A stretch of 64,000 nt of DNA from the NCBI RefSeq assembly GCF_017347095.1, contig NZ_JADPRZ010000005.1, forward strand, positions 121,574 to 185,573. Direction: 5' to 3'. The position numbers and the translations under genes were made by a program. Shown here piece by piece: positions 9,329-17,961 of the stretch. Position 1 is the stretch's first letter. Each line of letters opens with the position of its first letter. This DNA is from Sporosarcina sp. E16_8. GTDB lineage: Bacteria > Bacillota > Bacilli > Bacillales_A > Planococcaceae. Under the pieces are notes generated by a model. That model ran no database searches and was not told the origin of the DNA. It was given only the letters and a program-made list of their open reading frames with translations.

Positions 9329-9772
9329 ATGATCATTCGTTTGACAGTTAATGAATCCAAGAACTATGACGAAGTTGAAATCACTATTAACTGCCCACAA
9401 ATTGACAATGTGCTTGAACGGTTAATTAAGCAGATTAACCAACTACACAGAACTTTAACGGGAACAAGAGATGGGCGGACATATTCCCTTTTCGTTGATA
9501 ACGTGTATTACATCGAATCAATTGATAATCGTTCGTTTCTTTACAGTGAAAAAGACGTTTATGAAAGTGACTTAAAGCTATACGAGATTGAACAAGTGCT
9601 GACAGGAACACATTTTATTAGAGTTAGTAAAAACTTAATTGTCAATACAGTGCTGATTGACAGCGTCAGGGCTTTATTCAACGGTAAGTTTGAAGCATCT
9701 TTGATGAACGGTGAAAAAGTAATTGTGAATAGACATTACGTCAAAGCTTTTAAAGAAAAGTTTTTAACGTGA
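9329..9772 (+). CDS. LytTR-domain transcriptional regulator
   Basis: The C-terminal half (from about residue 50) is a LytTR DNA-binding domain: DNVYYIESIDNRSFLYS, FIRVSKNLIVNTVLIDSV, then a beta-strand region ending NGEKVIVNRHYVKAFKEKF. There is no receiver domain, so this is a stand-alone LytTR protein of the LytTR Regulatory System type. The ATG at 9329, with GAAAGGATG upstream, gives 147 residues. An upstream ATG at 9248 would add a 27-residue tail with no ribosome site. The next gene, 12 bp on, encodes a DUF3021 membrane protein, the usual inhibitor partner, followed by an ABC transporter that is the likely output. Confidence 0.88.
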   Translation: MIIRLTVNESKNYDEVEITINCPQIDNVLERLIKQINQLHRTLTGTRDGRTYSLFVDNVYYIESIDNRSFLYSEKDVYESDLKLYEIEQVLTGTHFIRVSKNLIVNTVLIDSVRALFNGKFEASLMNGEKVIVNRHYVKAFKEKFLT

Positions 9773-9784
9773 GGAGGAAATCAT

Positions 9785-10204
9785 ATGGACCTAGTCAAGC
9801 ACTACATTTCGGCAAGCTGTATTTCATTCACATTCAGTAGTCTATTTTATCTTCTTTTTAGTTGGTTAAAAGTCTTTCCGCCAATGGATGAAGCAATGAT
9901 TGTTCATATGCTGTTTATTTCAATTAGCATTATCTGTTTGATTTTCATTACGCATCAGTTACCCATCCAACATCCGCTGATCCTAAGATTAATTGAATTA
10001 CTAGATGTCATCATTGTACTTCTTGTTGCAGGTGCAGTTTTCAAAGTTTTCCCATTCACTTGGTATGATACTCCGTTCATTATCACGACTGGGATATTGA
10101 CTTATATCGTTGTCATTGTCGTTACATTTATGGGTAATCAAATGAGTGCTACACAAATTAACGCGGCCATTGCTGGTAAAAAAAGGGGTGCTTCTATTGA
10201 CTAA
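9785..10204 (+). CDS. DUF3021 membrane protein, probable LytTR partner
   Basis: This 139-residue protein has four predicted membrane helices, typical of DUF3021, and a short basic C-terminus (AGKKRGASID). AGGAGG precedes the ATG. In known LytTR-DUF3021 pairs the membrane protein restrains the regulator until an envelope or antimicrobial signal arrives; this is family knowledge rather than something shown here. Its stop overlaps the TTG start of the ABC ATPase by 8 bp, so the operon is translationally coupled. Confidence 0.82.
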   Translation: MDLVKHYISASCISFTFSSLFYLLFSWLKVFPPMDEAMIVHMLFISISIICLIFITHQLPIQHPLILRLIELLDVIIVLLVAGAVFKVFPFTWYDTPFIITTGILTYIVVIVVTFMGNQMSATQINAAIAGKKRGASID

Positions 10205-11126
10205 CATAATTGAAGTAAATGGATTATCGAAATCATTTGGGAATATCACAGCTGTAAACGATATCAGTTTCTATGTAGAAAAAGGTGCTCTCTTTTCTTT
10301 TTTAGGAACGAATGGCGCTGGAAAGTCGACGACCATTTCAATTCTCTTGACACTCCTGCAGCAAGACAGTGGTTTTGTTATTGTAAATGGTTATACTGTG
10401 GGCAAAAACGACCGAGCCATTCGCCGAGAAATCGGAGTTGTATTTCAAGAGAGCTTACTTGATCCTTTATTGACCGTCAAAGAGAATTTAGCGATTCGGG
10501 GATCTTTTTACGGAATGACGAGGCAAGAGCGTAGCATTGCAATTAATCGAGTTATAGATATCGTGGATATACACTCTATTTCGAATCGACCTTACGGGAA
10601 ATTATCGGGTGGACAACGACGACGAGTGGATATCGCGCGCGCCCTTATTCATAAACCTAACATTTTAATATTGGATGAACCGACAACAGGTCTTGATCCG
10701 CAAAGTCGGAAAAGCATTTGGGCAACCATACTCCAACTACAAAAAGAAACAGGCATGACTGTTTTTCTAACTACACATTACATTGAAGAAGCAGCGAACT
10801 CGGATTATGTCGTTGTTATGAAAGATGGTAGCATCGTTGCAAAAGGCACGCCCGAACAGTTGAAAAATGACTATTCAACGGATTTACTGACGATTTCTAC
10901 GGAATGGGCAGATGAACTGCGTAGCTTGCTCATGTTAGATGGTTTGGATTTCGATGAAGAAAAGTCGCTTTTTCACATCCGCCTTAGCCATACGACGGAT
11001 GCGATACCAATTTTAGCGAAATTCACTTCCTTCATCTCATCTTTTGAAGTAAAGAAATCCAGTTTGGATGATGTCTTTATTGCTATCAATGGAAAGGTCG
11101 TGAATCAGGATGATAGCATTCGCTAA
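10197..11126 (+). CDS. ABC transporter ATP-binding protein (DrrA/ABC-2 type)
   Basis: This is the ATPase for an ABC-2 exporter. It contains Walker A GTNGAGKSTT, a Q-loop (VFQESLLDPLLTVKENL), signature LSGGQRRRVDIA, Walker B ILILDEPTTGLDPQSR and the H-loop TTHYIEEA. A C-terminal extension of about 80 residues is typical of drug-export ATPases. I choose TTG at 10197, with AAAAAGGGG eight bases upstream; it gives 309 residues and begins just before the canonical first strand. A longer ATG start at 10146 would lie wholly inside the previous gene. It overlaps the permease gene by 17 bp. Confidence 0.88.
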   Translation: MTNIIEVNGLSKSFGNITAVNDISFYVEKGALFSFLGTNGAGKSTTISILLTLLQQDSGFVIVNGYTVGKNDRAIRREIGVVFQESLLDPLLTVKENLAIRGSFYGMTRQERSIAINRVIDIVDIHSISNRPYGKLSGGQRRRVDIARALIHKPNILILDEPTTGLDPQSRKSIWATILQLQKETGMTVFLTTHYIEEAANSDYVVVMKDGSIVAKGTPEQLKNDYSTDLLTISTEWADELRSLLMLDGLDFDEEKSLFHIRLSHTTDAIPILAKFTSFISSFEVKKSSLDDVFIAINGKVVNQDDSIR

Positions 11127-11964
11127 ACGGAATATCTTATTGTACTTTCGGGATAAAACCACTGTCTTTTTCTCGCTTCTAGCCGTCATTATTTTAATCG
11201 GGCTGTACGTTTTATTCTTAGGTGAAATGACCGCCAAAGGGCTTCCGGACTTCCCCGCAAAAAAGGCAGTCCTCACTACCTGGTTCATCGCTGGAATCCT
11301 AGCGGTAACCTCAATGACGACAACACTTGCTTCATTTGGCATCCTGGTTGAAGATCGCGCAAATAAAAAATATATGGATTTTTACTCTTCTCCTATTTCA
11401 AGATCGAGGTTGGTGGGTGGCTATATCATCAGTGCGTTGGTTGTAGGATTCATCATGTGTATGATCACACTCCTTGCTTCAAATGTATTTCTCTTCGTTT
11501 CTGGAGAAGGGGTACTGTCGGTCGGTAAAATGATAGCGGCAGGCGGCGTAATTATCTTATCCGTATTGGCAAGCGGATCGATGGTGCTTCTTTTGGTTTC
11601 CTTTTTCAAAACGTCAAATGCATTTGCCGCAGCAAGCACGGTCATTGGAACACTTCTTGGATTTTTAGCTGGCATCTATATTCCGATTGGTGGCCTACCT
11701 GATTACATCCAAGCAGTTGTCAAGCTTTTCCCGGTCTCCCATTCAGCTGCCCTGTTTCGGCAATTAATAATGGAGGCGCCCCTTCTAGAGGCCTTTTCTA
11801 CAGCTCCAGTCACTATGAAACAAGCATTCGAAATCGATATGGGCATGTTATACGACATTAACGGAAAAAAAACTACCCTGTTATTTAGTATTATGTATCT
11901 CATTGGTACAACGTTGTTGTTTTTCGGACTATCCCTTCTTGTTATGAGAAGGAAAAGTAAATAA
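11110..11964 (+). CDS. ABC-2 type transporter permease
   Basis: This 284-residue membrane subunit has six predicted helices and the ABC-2 arrangement: an N-terminal cytoplasmic stretch (AFAKRNILLYFRDKTTVFF), a core with ILVEDRANKKYMDFYSSPI, and the GIYIPIGGLPDYIQ loop before the last helices. It pairs with the preceding ATPase, its ATG lying within that gene. It is the last gene of the LytTR operon, closed by a long hairpin. Export of an antimicrobial or lipid-like compound is the usual role of such LytTR-linked transporters; the actual substrate is unknown. Confidence 0.85.
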   Translation: MIAFAKRNILLYFRDKTTVFFSLLAVIILIGLYVLFLGEMTAKGLPDFPAKKAVLTTWFIAGILAVTSMTTTLASFGILVEDRANKKYMDFYSSPISRSRLVGGYIISALVVGFIMCMITLLASNVFLFVSGEGVLSVGKMIAAGGVIILSVLASGSMVLLLVSFFKTSNAFAAASTVIGTLLGFLAGIYIPIGGLPDYIQAVVKLFPVSHSAALFRQLIMEAPLLEAFSTAPVTMKQAFEIDMGMLYDINGKKTTLLFSIMYLIGTTLLFFGLSLLVMRRKSK

Positions 11965-12015
11965 GCTTGAGCGTGCATAAAGAGGGGGATTCCTCTTGTG
12001 CACGCCCAAGCTTAT
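11963..12015. terminator. Bidirectional hairpin between convergent genes
   Basis: A long stem (AAGCTTGAGCGTGCA with TGCACGCCCAAGCTT) encloses a second stem (AAGAGG with CCTCTT). It sits exactly between the plus-strand ABC-2 operon and the minus-strand acyl-CoA ligase gene, so it can serve both. Confidence 0.8.
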
Positions 12016-12025
12016 ATGTCATTCA

Positions 12026-13618
12026 TTAATTCACTATGCGACCCGTTATACCTTTTGCTTCCCAGTAAGCATCCCGAATTTGGACCTTTTGAATTTTACC
12101 GGATGCTGTTTTTGGTAGTTCATCGACAAAAGTGATACCTGTTACGGCTTTGAAGTGGGCTAATCTTTCTTTGCAGTAAATGATGATTTCTTGTTCGGTA
12201 GCGGTCAAGTTTTCGCGTAGTACGATATAAGCGTGTGGGGTTTCTCCCCACCTCTCATGCGGAACAGCGATAACAGCTGCTTCGAGAACTGCCGGATGTC
12301 CATATAATACGCCTTCTACTTCAATTGATGATATATTTTCCCCGCCACTAATAATGACGTCTTTTTTCCGGTCGACAATATTGATGTAGCCATTTTCATC
12401 AATGGTCCCCATGTCTCCTGTCAGAAGCCGGCCGTTTTGCAACGCTTGTTCAGTTGCTCGATCATTTTTCCAGTACCCCTTCATTATGCCGTGGCTAAGC
12501 ACTGCCACTTCCCCTACCTGTTTGCCATCCTGGACAACTTCATCCCCGTGCTCATCGAGGATCCTAACATCGCTTCCAATCATTGAGTAACCTGCTTTCG
12601 CTTTCAATTCGGTCTGTTGGTCTTTTGACAAACCTGTCAAATGCGAGCGAATCGTTGAAATCAGGCTAAGGGGTGAAGATTCCGTCATGCCATATACTTG
12701 TATGAACTCCCAGCCTAGCTCTTCTTCAACTCTGACGATGAATGCAGGAGGCGGCGCAGATCCTGCAATCACCACGCGAATGTCTTGAGTGATGACCGGA
12801 TGATACTGATCATGATACAGTAGCAATGCATTTAATACGGTTGGTGCCATATGCAAAATGGATACTTTATATTCTTGTAGTGCTCTAAAAATGGATTCAG
12901 GTGTCGATTTTCTTGAGCAAATATGTGTTGCACCATTTGCAGTGTAGTAAAAAGGAGAGCCCCAGCCATTGACATGGAACATTGGAAGCACGTGCAAATA
13001 GACATCCGAGTCAGTGACCCTCAAATGGTGCATCGTACTAAGCGCATGTAGATAATTATTACGATGCGTCAACATGACCCCTTTTGGATCACCCGTTGTT
13101 CCACTCGTATAAAGCAAGCTACAGACATCATTTTCAGACAGTTCAGCGCGATCAAATGAAGCAGAAGAATAACTAGCCAGCCAGTCGTCATAGCCCGTTT
13201 CTAGTGTTTCATGATCTTTATAATGAACAATAATATGCTTAACTGTTTTAAATTGATCTATCACAGGTTTAATTAATGCATAAAGATCTTGATCTACAAA
13301 AAGCACCTTAGATTCGCTATGATTCAAGATAAATAGATAGTCTTCAGGTTTCAATCGTATATTTAGCGGTACCATGACGGCGCCTACTTGAAAAACACCA
13401 TAGAATCCTTCCAGCATTTCTAGCGAATTCCCTGCTAAATAGGCGACATGGTCTTCTTTTTGAATGCCTAAATCACGCAGACCACGAGACAGCTGATTGA
13501 CTCTTTCATTCAGTTCAGCATATGTAAAAACACGACCTTCACAACGTACCGCATCTTTCTTCCCATATAAAGCAACTGCCCGATCGAGGAATTGCGGCAA
13601 CACCAATGGTATATTCAT
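12026..13618 (-). CDS. AMP-dependent acyl-CoA synthetase (fatty-acid--CoA ligase family)
   Basis: This ATP-dependent ligase activates a carboxylic acid as acyl-adenylate and transfers it to CoA. Motifs in order are the P-loop YTSGTTGDPKGVMLTHRN, the adenylate motif YGMTESSP, LLTGDMGTIDENGY, RKKDVIISGGENISS, and the C-terminal catalytic lysine motif PKTASGKIQK. About 530 residues fits medium/long-chain ligases (FadD/LcfB-like). ATG 13618 sits seven bases after GAGGTG; a GTG three codons earlier overlaps that ribosome site. It stands alone and the chain length accepted cannot be judged. Confidence 0.85.
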   Translation of the reverse strand: MNIPLVLPQFLDRAVALYGKKDAVRCEGRVFTYAELNERVNQLSRGLRDLGIQKEDHVAYLAGNSLEMLEGFYGVFQVGAVMVPLNIRLKPEDYLFILNHSESKVLFVDQDLYALIKPVIDQFKTVKHIIVHYKDHETLETGYDDWLASYSSASFDRAELSENDVCSLLYTSGTTGDPKGVMLTHRNNYLHALSTMHHLRVTDSDVYLHVLPMFHVNGWGSPFYYTANGATHICSRKSTPESIFRALQEYKVSILHMAPTVLNALLLYHDQYHPVITQDIRVVIAGSAPPPAFIVRVEEELGWEFIQVYGMTESSPLSLISTIRSHLTGLSKDQQTELKAKAGYSMIGSDVRILDEHGDEVVQDGKQVGEVAVLSHGIMKGYWKNDRATEQALQNGRLLTGDMGTIDENGYINIVDRKKDVIISGGENISSIEVEGVLYGHPAVLEAAVIAVPHERWGETPHAYIVLRENLTATEQEIIIYCKERLAHFKAVTGITFVDELPKTASGKIQKVQIRDAYWEAKGITGRIVN

Positions 13619-13723
13619 CCAAATCACCTCATCATTTTAATATAGTATATACCGTCTGGAATCTTCTGTCACCACAAAGTATACACTTTTATGAATAATT
13701 AGTTTTATTAAATGAAACATGCA

Positions 13724-13776
13724 AAAAAATCTGTCTTGATTGCCTGATGCAGACTATCAAAACAGACTTTTTTCAC
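13724..13776 (-). terminator. Intrinsic terminator after the gluconate/glycerate permease
   Basis: On the minus strand, AGTCTGTTTTGAT pairs with ATCAAGACAGA and is followed by TTTTTTT. It lies about 80 bp past the permease stop. Confidence 0.8.
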
Positions 13777-13794
13777 CTTACTAGATAATGATTC

Positions 13795-13855
13795 CAATGA
13801 AAAGCGCTTAGGGGCTGCTTACCTGAGTTCACATACGTAATTCAACCTATAACAG
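13795..13855 (-). repeat. R4/R5-like repeat fragment at the permease stop
   Basis: Read on the minus strand, the stop TAA is followed by CTGTTATAGGTTGAATTACG, then TATGTGAACTCAGGTAAGC and AAGCGCTTTTCA. The order and spacing resemble the right end of the inverted-repeat element at 45542-45710 (TATAGGTTGAA, CATATGAACTGAGCGAAGGCGCTTT). Confidence 0.5.
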
Positions 13856-15202
13856 TTATACAAGAACAATCCATAGCAACATCGTAACTACAATCGTTGT
13901 TACGCCCTGTAACAGCGTTGCCATCGTTTGCGCCTTATACGCATCTGTCACTGTCATACCACTGAATTCGGTGACAACCCAGAAGAAACTGTCGTTCACA
14001 TGGCTGACAGTCATCGCTCCGGCCCCTATCGCCATGACAACAAGCGCCAATGGAATAGCTCCTTCAATGCCTAATGAAGGCAACAGTGGTGCTATTAATG
14101 TTGACGTGATGACAAGTGAAGCAGTTGAAGAACCTTGGGCCGTTTTCAATGCCGCTGCGATGATAAAAGGAATAAGCAGGAACAATGCACCACCAGCTAA
14201 CGCGTCCATTTTCATATTTGCGATTAGATCTGCAACACCTGAATTTGAAATAACTTTCCCGAATGCTCCTCCCGCTCCCGTAATGAGTAGAATAGGAGCT
14301 GCTTGTTTCAGCGCTTCACCAATCCAGCCTGATAAGGTTTCTTCATTAAATTTAGGGAGTAAAAGAAATGCTGCTAATACCCCGAATAACAGCGCAACAG
14401 ATGGTGCTCCTAAAAATCGTAGAAAGTTGATCATACCTGTGTCTTCACCAGTAAGAGCTGCTATTGATCCGGTTCCAATCAAAATAATAGGCAGGACAAT
14501 CGGAAGGAACGACTTAAAAGTAGTAGGCATTTCTCCAAACGACTTCACAATTTCTTCGTAATTCAGCCCGCCTTCCTCTGTATCTTCTGGCACTTCGATT
14601 TTAGAGGCGACTTTAACTGCCCATAAATAACCAACGATAACCGCTGGAATCGCAACTAAAAGTCCAATTAGAATAATGGTCCCTAAATAATTTTCCGCAC
14701 CGATATTACCCGCTGCAGCAATTGGTCCCGGTGTTGGTGGCACTAATGTATGTGTCGCATACAAACCGGTTGCAAGTGCAACTGACATTGATGCAATCCC
14801 AACTTTCGCCCGTTTTGCAAGTGCTTTTTTCAAACTTGATAATATAATGAATCCTGAATCACAAAATACTGGAATTGACACAATAAACCCAATAAGTGAC
14901 ATAGCCAGTTGAGGGCGCTTTTCACCAATCAACCGTAAAACGACTTCCGCCATACGATACGCCGCACCAGATTTCTCTAAAATAACACCAATGATTGTTC
15001 CGGCAACAATGACAATTCCAATCGACCTCATCAATCCGCCAAAACCGTCATTAACGCTTTCTACGACTGTTAATAACGGCATGCCAGAAGCGATTCCAAC
15101 AAAGAATGCGCCAAGTAACAAAGACAAGAATGGATGAACTTTTAAAACAGCCGTCAATAAAACAATGAGGACAACACCAAGAGTAATAACCCAAAATAAC
15201 AT
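13856..15202 (-). CDS. GntP-family permease, probable glycerate transporter
   Basis: This 448-residue, highly hydrophobic permease of the gluconate/GntP family has 12 or more membrane segments. It shows family regions such as IPVFCDSGFIILSSL, THTLVPPTPGPIAAA, AAALKTAQGSSTASLVIT and VSHVNDSFFWVVTEFSG. It lies 13 bp after a glycerate 2-kinase gene, so uptake of glycerate is more likely than gluconate; no gluconokinase is present. The ATG follows AAGGGGTGTAGGG. The divergent CdaR-type regulator supports a sugar-acid catabolic role. Confidence 0.85.
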   Translation of the reverse strand: MLFWVITLGVVLIVLLTAVLKVHPFLSLLLGAFFVGIASGMPLLTVVESVNDGFGGLMRSIGIVIVAGTIIGVILEKSGAAYRMAEVVLRLIGEKRPQLAMSLIGFIVSIPVFCDSGFIILSSLKKALAKRAKVGIASMSVALATGLYATHTLVPPTPGPIAAAGNIGAENYLGTIILIGLLVAIPAVIVGYLWAVKVASKIEVPEDTEEGGLNYEEIVKSFGEMPTTFKSFLPIVLPIILIGTGSIAALTGEDTGMINFLRFLGAPSVALLFGVLAAFLLLPKFNEETLSGWIGEALKQAAPILLITGAGGAFGKVISNSGVADLIANMKMDALAGGALFLLIPFIIAAALKTAQGSSTASLVITSTLIAPLLPSLGIEGAIPLALVVMAIGAGAMTVSHVNDSFFWVVTEFSGMTVTDAYKAQTMATLLQGVTTIVVTMLLWIVLV

Positions 15203-15215
15203 CCCTACACCCCTT

Positions 15216-16349
15216 TTATTTTGTAGTCAAGTAATCTTCCATTACCTTCTTCGTTTTTGCTCTTAAATAATGACTTGCATGTTCAATAGACTCTTTTGAT
15301 GAAACCGTTCCGTCCGCAATTGCATGAAGTTCGCTATACATCGACACCAATAGATTTCTGCTTTCTTCATCCAATGCACCTGAAATGAGAATGACAGGCT
15401 TCCCTTTCTTCTGCGCTACTTTAGCAACGCCAAATGGTGTTTTACCCGATAACGTCTGACTATCCGTTTTGCCTTCACCTGTAATAACTAGGTCGGCATC
15501 CATTACATATTCATCAAACGAAATTGCATCTAACACGACTTGAATACCTTGTTTCATTTCGCCGGGAAAGAAAGCTTGAAAAGCACCTCCTGCACCTCCA
15601 GCCGCACCAGATCCTTTTTTTTCGTGGAGAGAAATACCAGTTAGTTGTTCTACTACATTGGCTAACTTTGTTAAATTTCTATCGAGGATATCTACGACTG
15701 CCGGGGAAGCTCCTTTTTGAGGACCAAAAACAGCAGAAGCGCCATCAATCCCGACAATTGGATTTTCTACATCACAAGCTATGAGGAAGTTGCTTTCTGA
15801 AATTCGTTTATCAAAGTGAAGCATGTCGATTGTATGGAGGTCTCCGAGTGAGCCTCCACCCCTCGCCAGTTCCATTCCTTCATCATCAGCAAAGCTCATT
15901 CCGAACGCCTGCAACATGCCAACACCACCGTCGTTCGTTGCACTGCCACCAAGCCCGATAATAAAATTACGTAAGCCCGCGTCAAGCGCATGAACAATTA
16001 ACTCACCGGTGCCATACGTAGATGTAATTAGTGGATTTCGTTCATTTTCCTGCAAAAGCATTAACCCAGAAGCTTCCGCGATTTCAATAACACATACTTC
16101 TTCATCGCCTAAGATGCCATAACTCGCCTCAATTTTCCGGCCAAGCGGATCTTGCACAATGACAGATACTGTCTTCCCACCAGTAGCTCCAACCAAGCTG
16201 TCCATTGTCCCCTCCCCACCATCAGCCGCAGGAAGCATTACCGTCTCGATTGAGGGGTCAGCATCGCGTATGCCTGCTGCCATCGCTTGTGCCGCTTGAA
16301 CGGCGGTCAAACTACCTTTAAATGAATCTGGTGCCACGACAACTTTCAT
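15216..16349 (-). CDS. glxK: Glycerate 2-kinase (GlxK/GarK family)
   Basis: This enzyme phosphorylates D-glycerate with ATP, giving 2-phosphoglycerate for lower glycolysis. The family start KVVVAPDSFKGSLTA is intact, as are LPAADGGEGT, IGLGGSATNDGGVGML, ACDVENPIVG and DLVITGEGKTDSQ. Its 377 residues match the family. A good AAGGAGAG site precedes ATG. It is the first gene of an operon with the GntP permease. The promoter region carries a possible cre site and an inverted repeat that could be the target of the divergently encoded CdaR-like activator. Confidence 0.9.
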   Translation of the reverse strand: MKVVVAPDSFKGSLTAVQAAQAMAAGIRDADPSIETVMLPAADGGEGTMDSLVGATGGKTVSVIVQDPLGRKIEASYGILGDEEVCVIEIAEASGLMLLQENERNPLITSTYGTGELIVHALDAGLRNFIIGLGGSATNDGGVGMLQAFGMSFADDEGMELARGGGSLGDLHTIDMLHFDKRISESNFLIACDVENPIVGIDGASAVFGPQKGASPAVVDILDRNLTKLANVVEQLTGISLHEKKGSGAAGGAGGAFQAFFPGEMKQGIQVVLDAISFDEYVMDADLVITGEGKTDSQTLSGKTPFGVAKVAQKKGKPVILISGALDEESRNLLVSMYSELHAIADGTVSSKESIEHASHYLRAKTKKVMEDYLTTK

Positions 16350-16365
16350 AAATATCTCTCCTTAA

Positions 16366-16380
16366 CTAAAGCGCTTACAT
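16366..16380 (-). promoter_or_regulatory. Candidate cre site (CcpA)
   Basis: Minus-strand ATGTAAGCGCTTTAG fits the TGTAARCGYTTWCA consensus except near its 3' end. It lies between a likely -10 (TATAAT at about 16413-16418) and glxK, a roadblock position for carbon catabolite control. Confidence 0.45.
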
Positions 16381-16396
16381 AGAGTATAGTGGTAAG

Positions 16397-16440
16397 ATTC
16401 TGAAAATACATTATACTAAGTGTATAGAATCATTCAGAAT
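16397..16440. promoter_or_regulatory. Inverted repeat in the glxK/cdaR intergenic region
   Basis: ATTCTGAA at 16397-16404 is mirrored by TTCAGAAT at 16433-16440, flanking the glxK -10 TATAAT. This is a candidate CdaR operator based on position and symmetry only. Confidence 0.4.
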
Positions 16441-16473
16441 ACTTGCAGAGAATTTATACACGGGGGATAGAAT

Positions 16474-17556
16474 ATGTTAACAAAGCAACTTGCTGATGAA
16501 ATTGTTGAGCAAACCATGATTCGATTAAACCGTAATTTGAATGTCATGGATACAAATGGAATGATTTTAGCTTCTGGAGAAGAAATACGAATCAATAAAA
16601 TACATGAGGGTGCAGCATATGTAGCAAAAACGGAGGAAGTTTTGTGGATAACGGACGATAACATAGCGGAATGGTACGGCACAAAACCAGGTGTTAACAT
16701 GCCGATTCATTTCCAGCAACAATTGGTTGGTGTCATTGGGATAACCGGTAACCCTGCGGAACTCCGAGAGATTGCAACACTTGTACAGTTAACAACTGAA
16801 ATGATGGTTCACCAATCACTCATCACTTCACGCGCAGAATGGAAACGAAAGCTGAAGGAACTTATATTCGAAGAATTAGTGAGTGGTGAACCACTTTCAC
16901 TGATTGTTAAAGAGAGGCTTTCCCTTTTGGAATTTAGCACAATAAGCCCGTACTCAACACTATTAATTGAATTTGAAAATTTCCTACCTTCCTCACAAAG
17001 AATTATTGAAAAGTTGGAAGATCAATTTGAAAAAAATACCGTTCTCATTGGGCATTCGCAGTTGAATGAAGTATTTATATTAATAAGCGGAATGACGGGA
17101 ACTAATCTGAAGAGGAAGATTTCTACATTACTACCTACTTTGCAGAAAGACACTTTTGTGAGAATCGGTGTTGGCTATACCGTCAATTCTTTAGATGAAA
17201 TTCGCTATTCCTATACTACTGCTAAAAATGCACTTCAATTTGCAAAACCAACACAACATCTTATCTACTTTGAAGACGTCGAATTATTGGCTCTGCTGAA
17301 AAGAAACACCTCATCTACTGAAACAACCCAGTTTTCCAATAGGGTATTGAATGGGTTGAATGCACAATTGAAGCATTCACTATCCGTCTACTTTTCTTGC
17401 AATCAGAACAACACGATAGCGGCCACAACCTTAGAAATTCACCGTCATACATTGACATACCGGCTACGGAAGATAGAAGAACTAAGTGGCTATAATCCTT
17501 CAATTTTTCACGATGCAGTATTATTGAAAATGGCACTTTTACTAGATGAAAAATAA
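16474..17556 (+). CDS. CdaR-family sugar-diacid/glycerate regulator
   Basis: This transcription factor has an N-terminal diacid-recognition domain (about residues 5-135, with EIVEQTMIRLNRNLNVMD and MPIHFQQQLVGVIGITG). A GGDEF-like middle and a C-terminal PucR/CdaR helix-turn-helix (AATTLEIHRHTLTYRLRKIEELSG) follow. CdaR proteins activate glucarate, galactarate and glycerate genes in response to glycerate or related acids. It is divergent from glxK-gntP, which is the likely regulon. ATG follows GGGGGATAGAAT. A strong hairpin terminates it. Confidence 0.87.
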   Translation: MLTKQLADEIVEQTMIRLNRNLNVMDTNGMILASGEEIRINKIHEGAAYVAKTEEVLWITDDNIAEWYGTKPGVNMPIHFQQQLVGVIGITGNPAELREIATLVQLTTEMMVHQSLITSRAEWKRKLKELIFEELVSGEPLSLIVKERLSLLEFSTISPYSTLLIEFENFLPSSQRIIEKLEDQFEKNTVLIGHSQLNEVFILISGMTGTNLKRKISTLLPTLQKDTFVRIGVGYTVNSLDEIRYSYTTAKNALQFAKPTQHLIYFEDVELLALLKRNTSSTETTQFSNRVLNGLNAQLKHSLSVYFSCNQNNTIAATTLEIHRHTLTYRLRKIEELSGYNPSIFHDAVLLKMALLLDEK

Positions 17557-17590
17557 CACGTCTGTCGATTAACTAAAAATATCCAGTAAA

Positions 17591-17643
17591 AAACATACTA
17601 AAAGCAACTAGACACTGCTTATATAGTTGCTTTTAGTATGTTT
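17591..17643 (+). terminator. Terminator after cdaR-like gene
   Basis: A 20-bp perfect stem (AAACATACTAAAAGCAACTA with TAGTTGCTTTTAGTATGTTT) encloses a 13-nt loop 35 bp after the stop. Its right arm merges into repeat R2. Confidence 0.75.
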
Positions 17644-17912
17644 GGATTGAATGACTTCTATAGGATTTCCATGATGTCTGGATATGTAAGGATGCGTATG
17701 GGGCATATTCATCCATTGCGCTCCAAATGTCTAAGTGCACTAGGTGCAGATGCTTTTTGTGACGAAAGAATAGTGGTGCTTCTTATCTGAATAAGAGCCG
17801 CCAAAGATGCAACTTTGGCGGCTGAAACTTTATCTATGTTTTTTCATTTTTCACTAGGTTTTTATTCAAATAAATGGTTGATCAACAGATGTGAAGAAAT
17901 AACTATTTATAC
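17622..17912 (+). repeat. Dispersed repeat R2, copy 1
   Basis: About 290 bp match 39920-40200 plus 40560-40612. Shared blocks include TTTGGATTGAATGACTTCTATA, GATGTCTGGAT, GACGAAAGAATAG, GCCAAAGATGCAA and GGTTRATCAACAGAYGTG. It contains a 10-bp perfect hairpin (GCCGCCAAAG, loop ATGCAA, CTTTGGCGGC) that survives in copy 2 as a stem with a G-T wobble. No gene is seen in this 400-bp gap. Confidence 0.75.
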
Positions 17913-17918
17913 ATTTCC

Positions 17919-17950
17919 CCCCTTAAGTCTCCATTACCTAAGGGGGGTTT
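17919..17950 (+). terminator. Hairpin near the small holin-like gene
   Basis: CCCCCCTTA pairs with TAAGGGGGG and is followed by TTTT on the plus strand. It lies just beyond the end of the leftward small gene. Its T-run is better placed for plus-strand transcription. Confidence 0.55.
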
Positions 17951-17961
17951 TCATGTTATCT

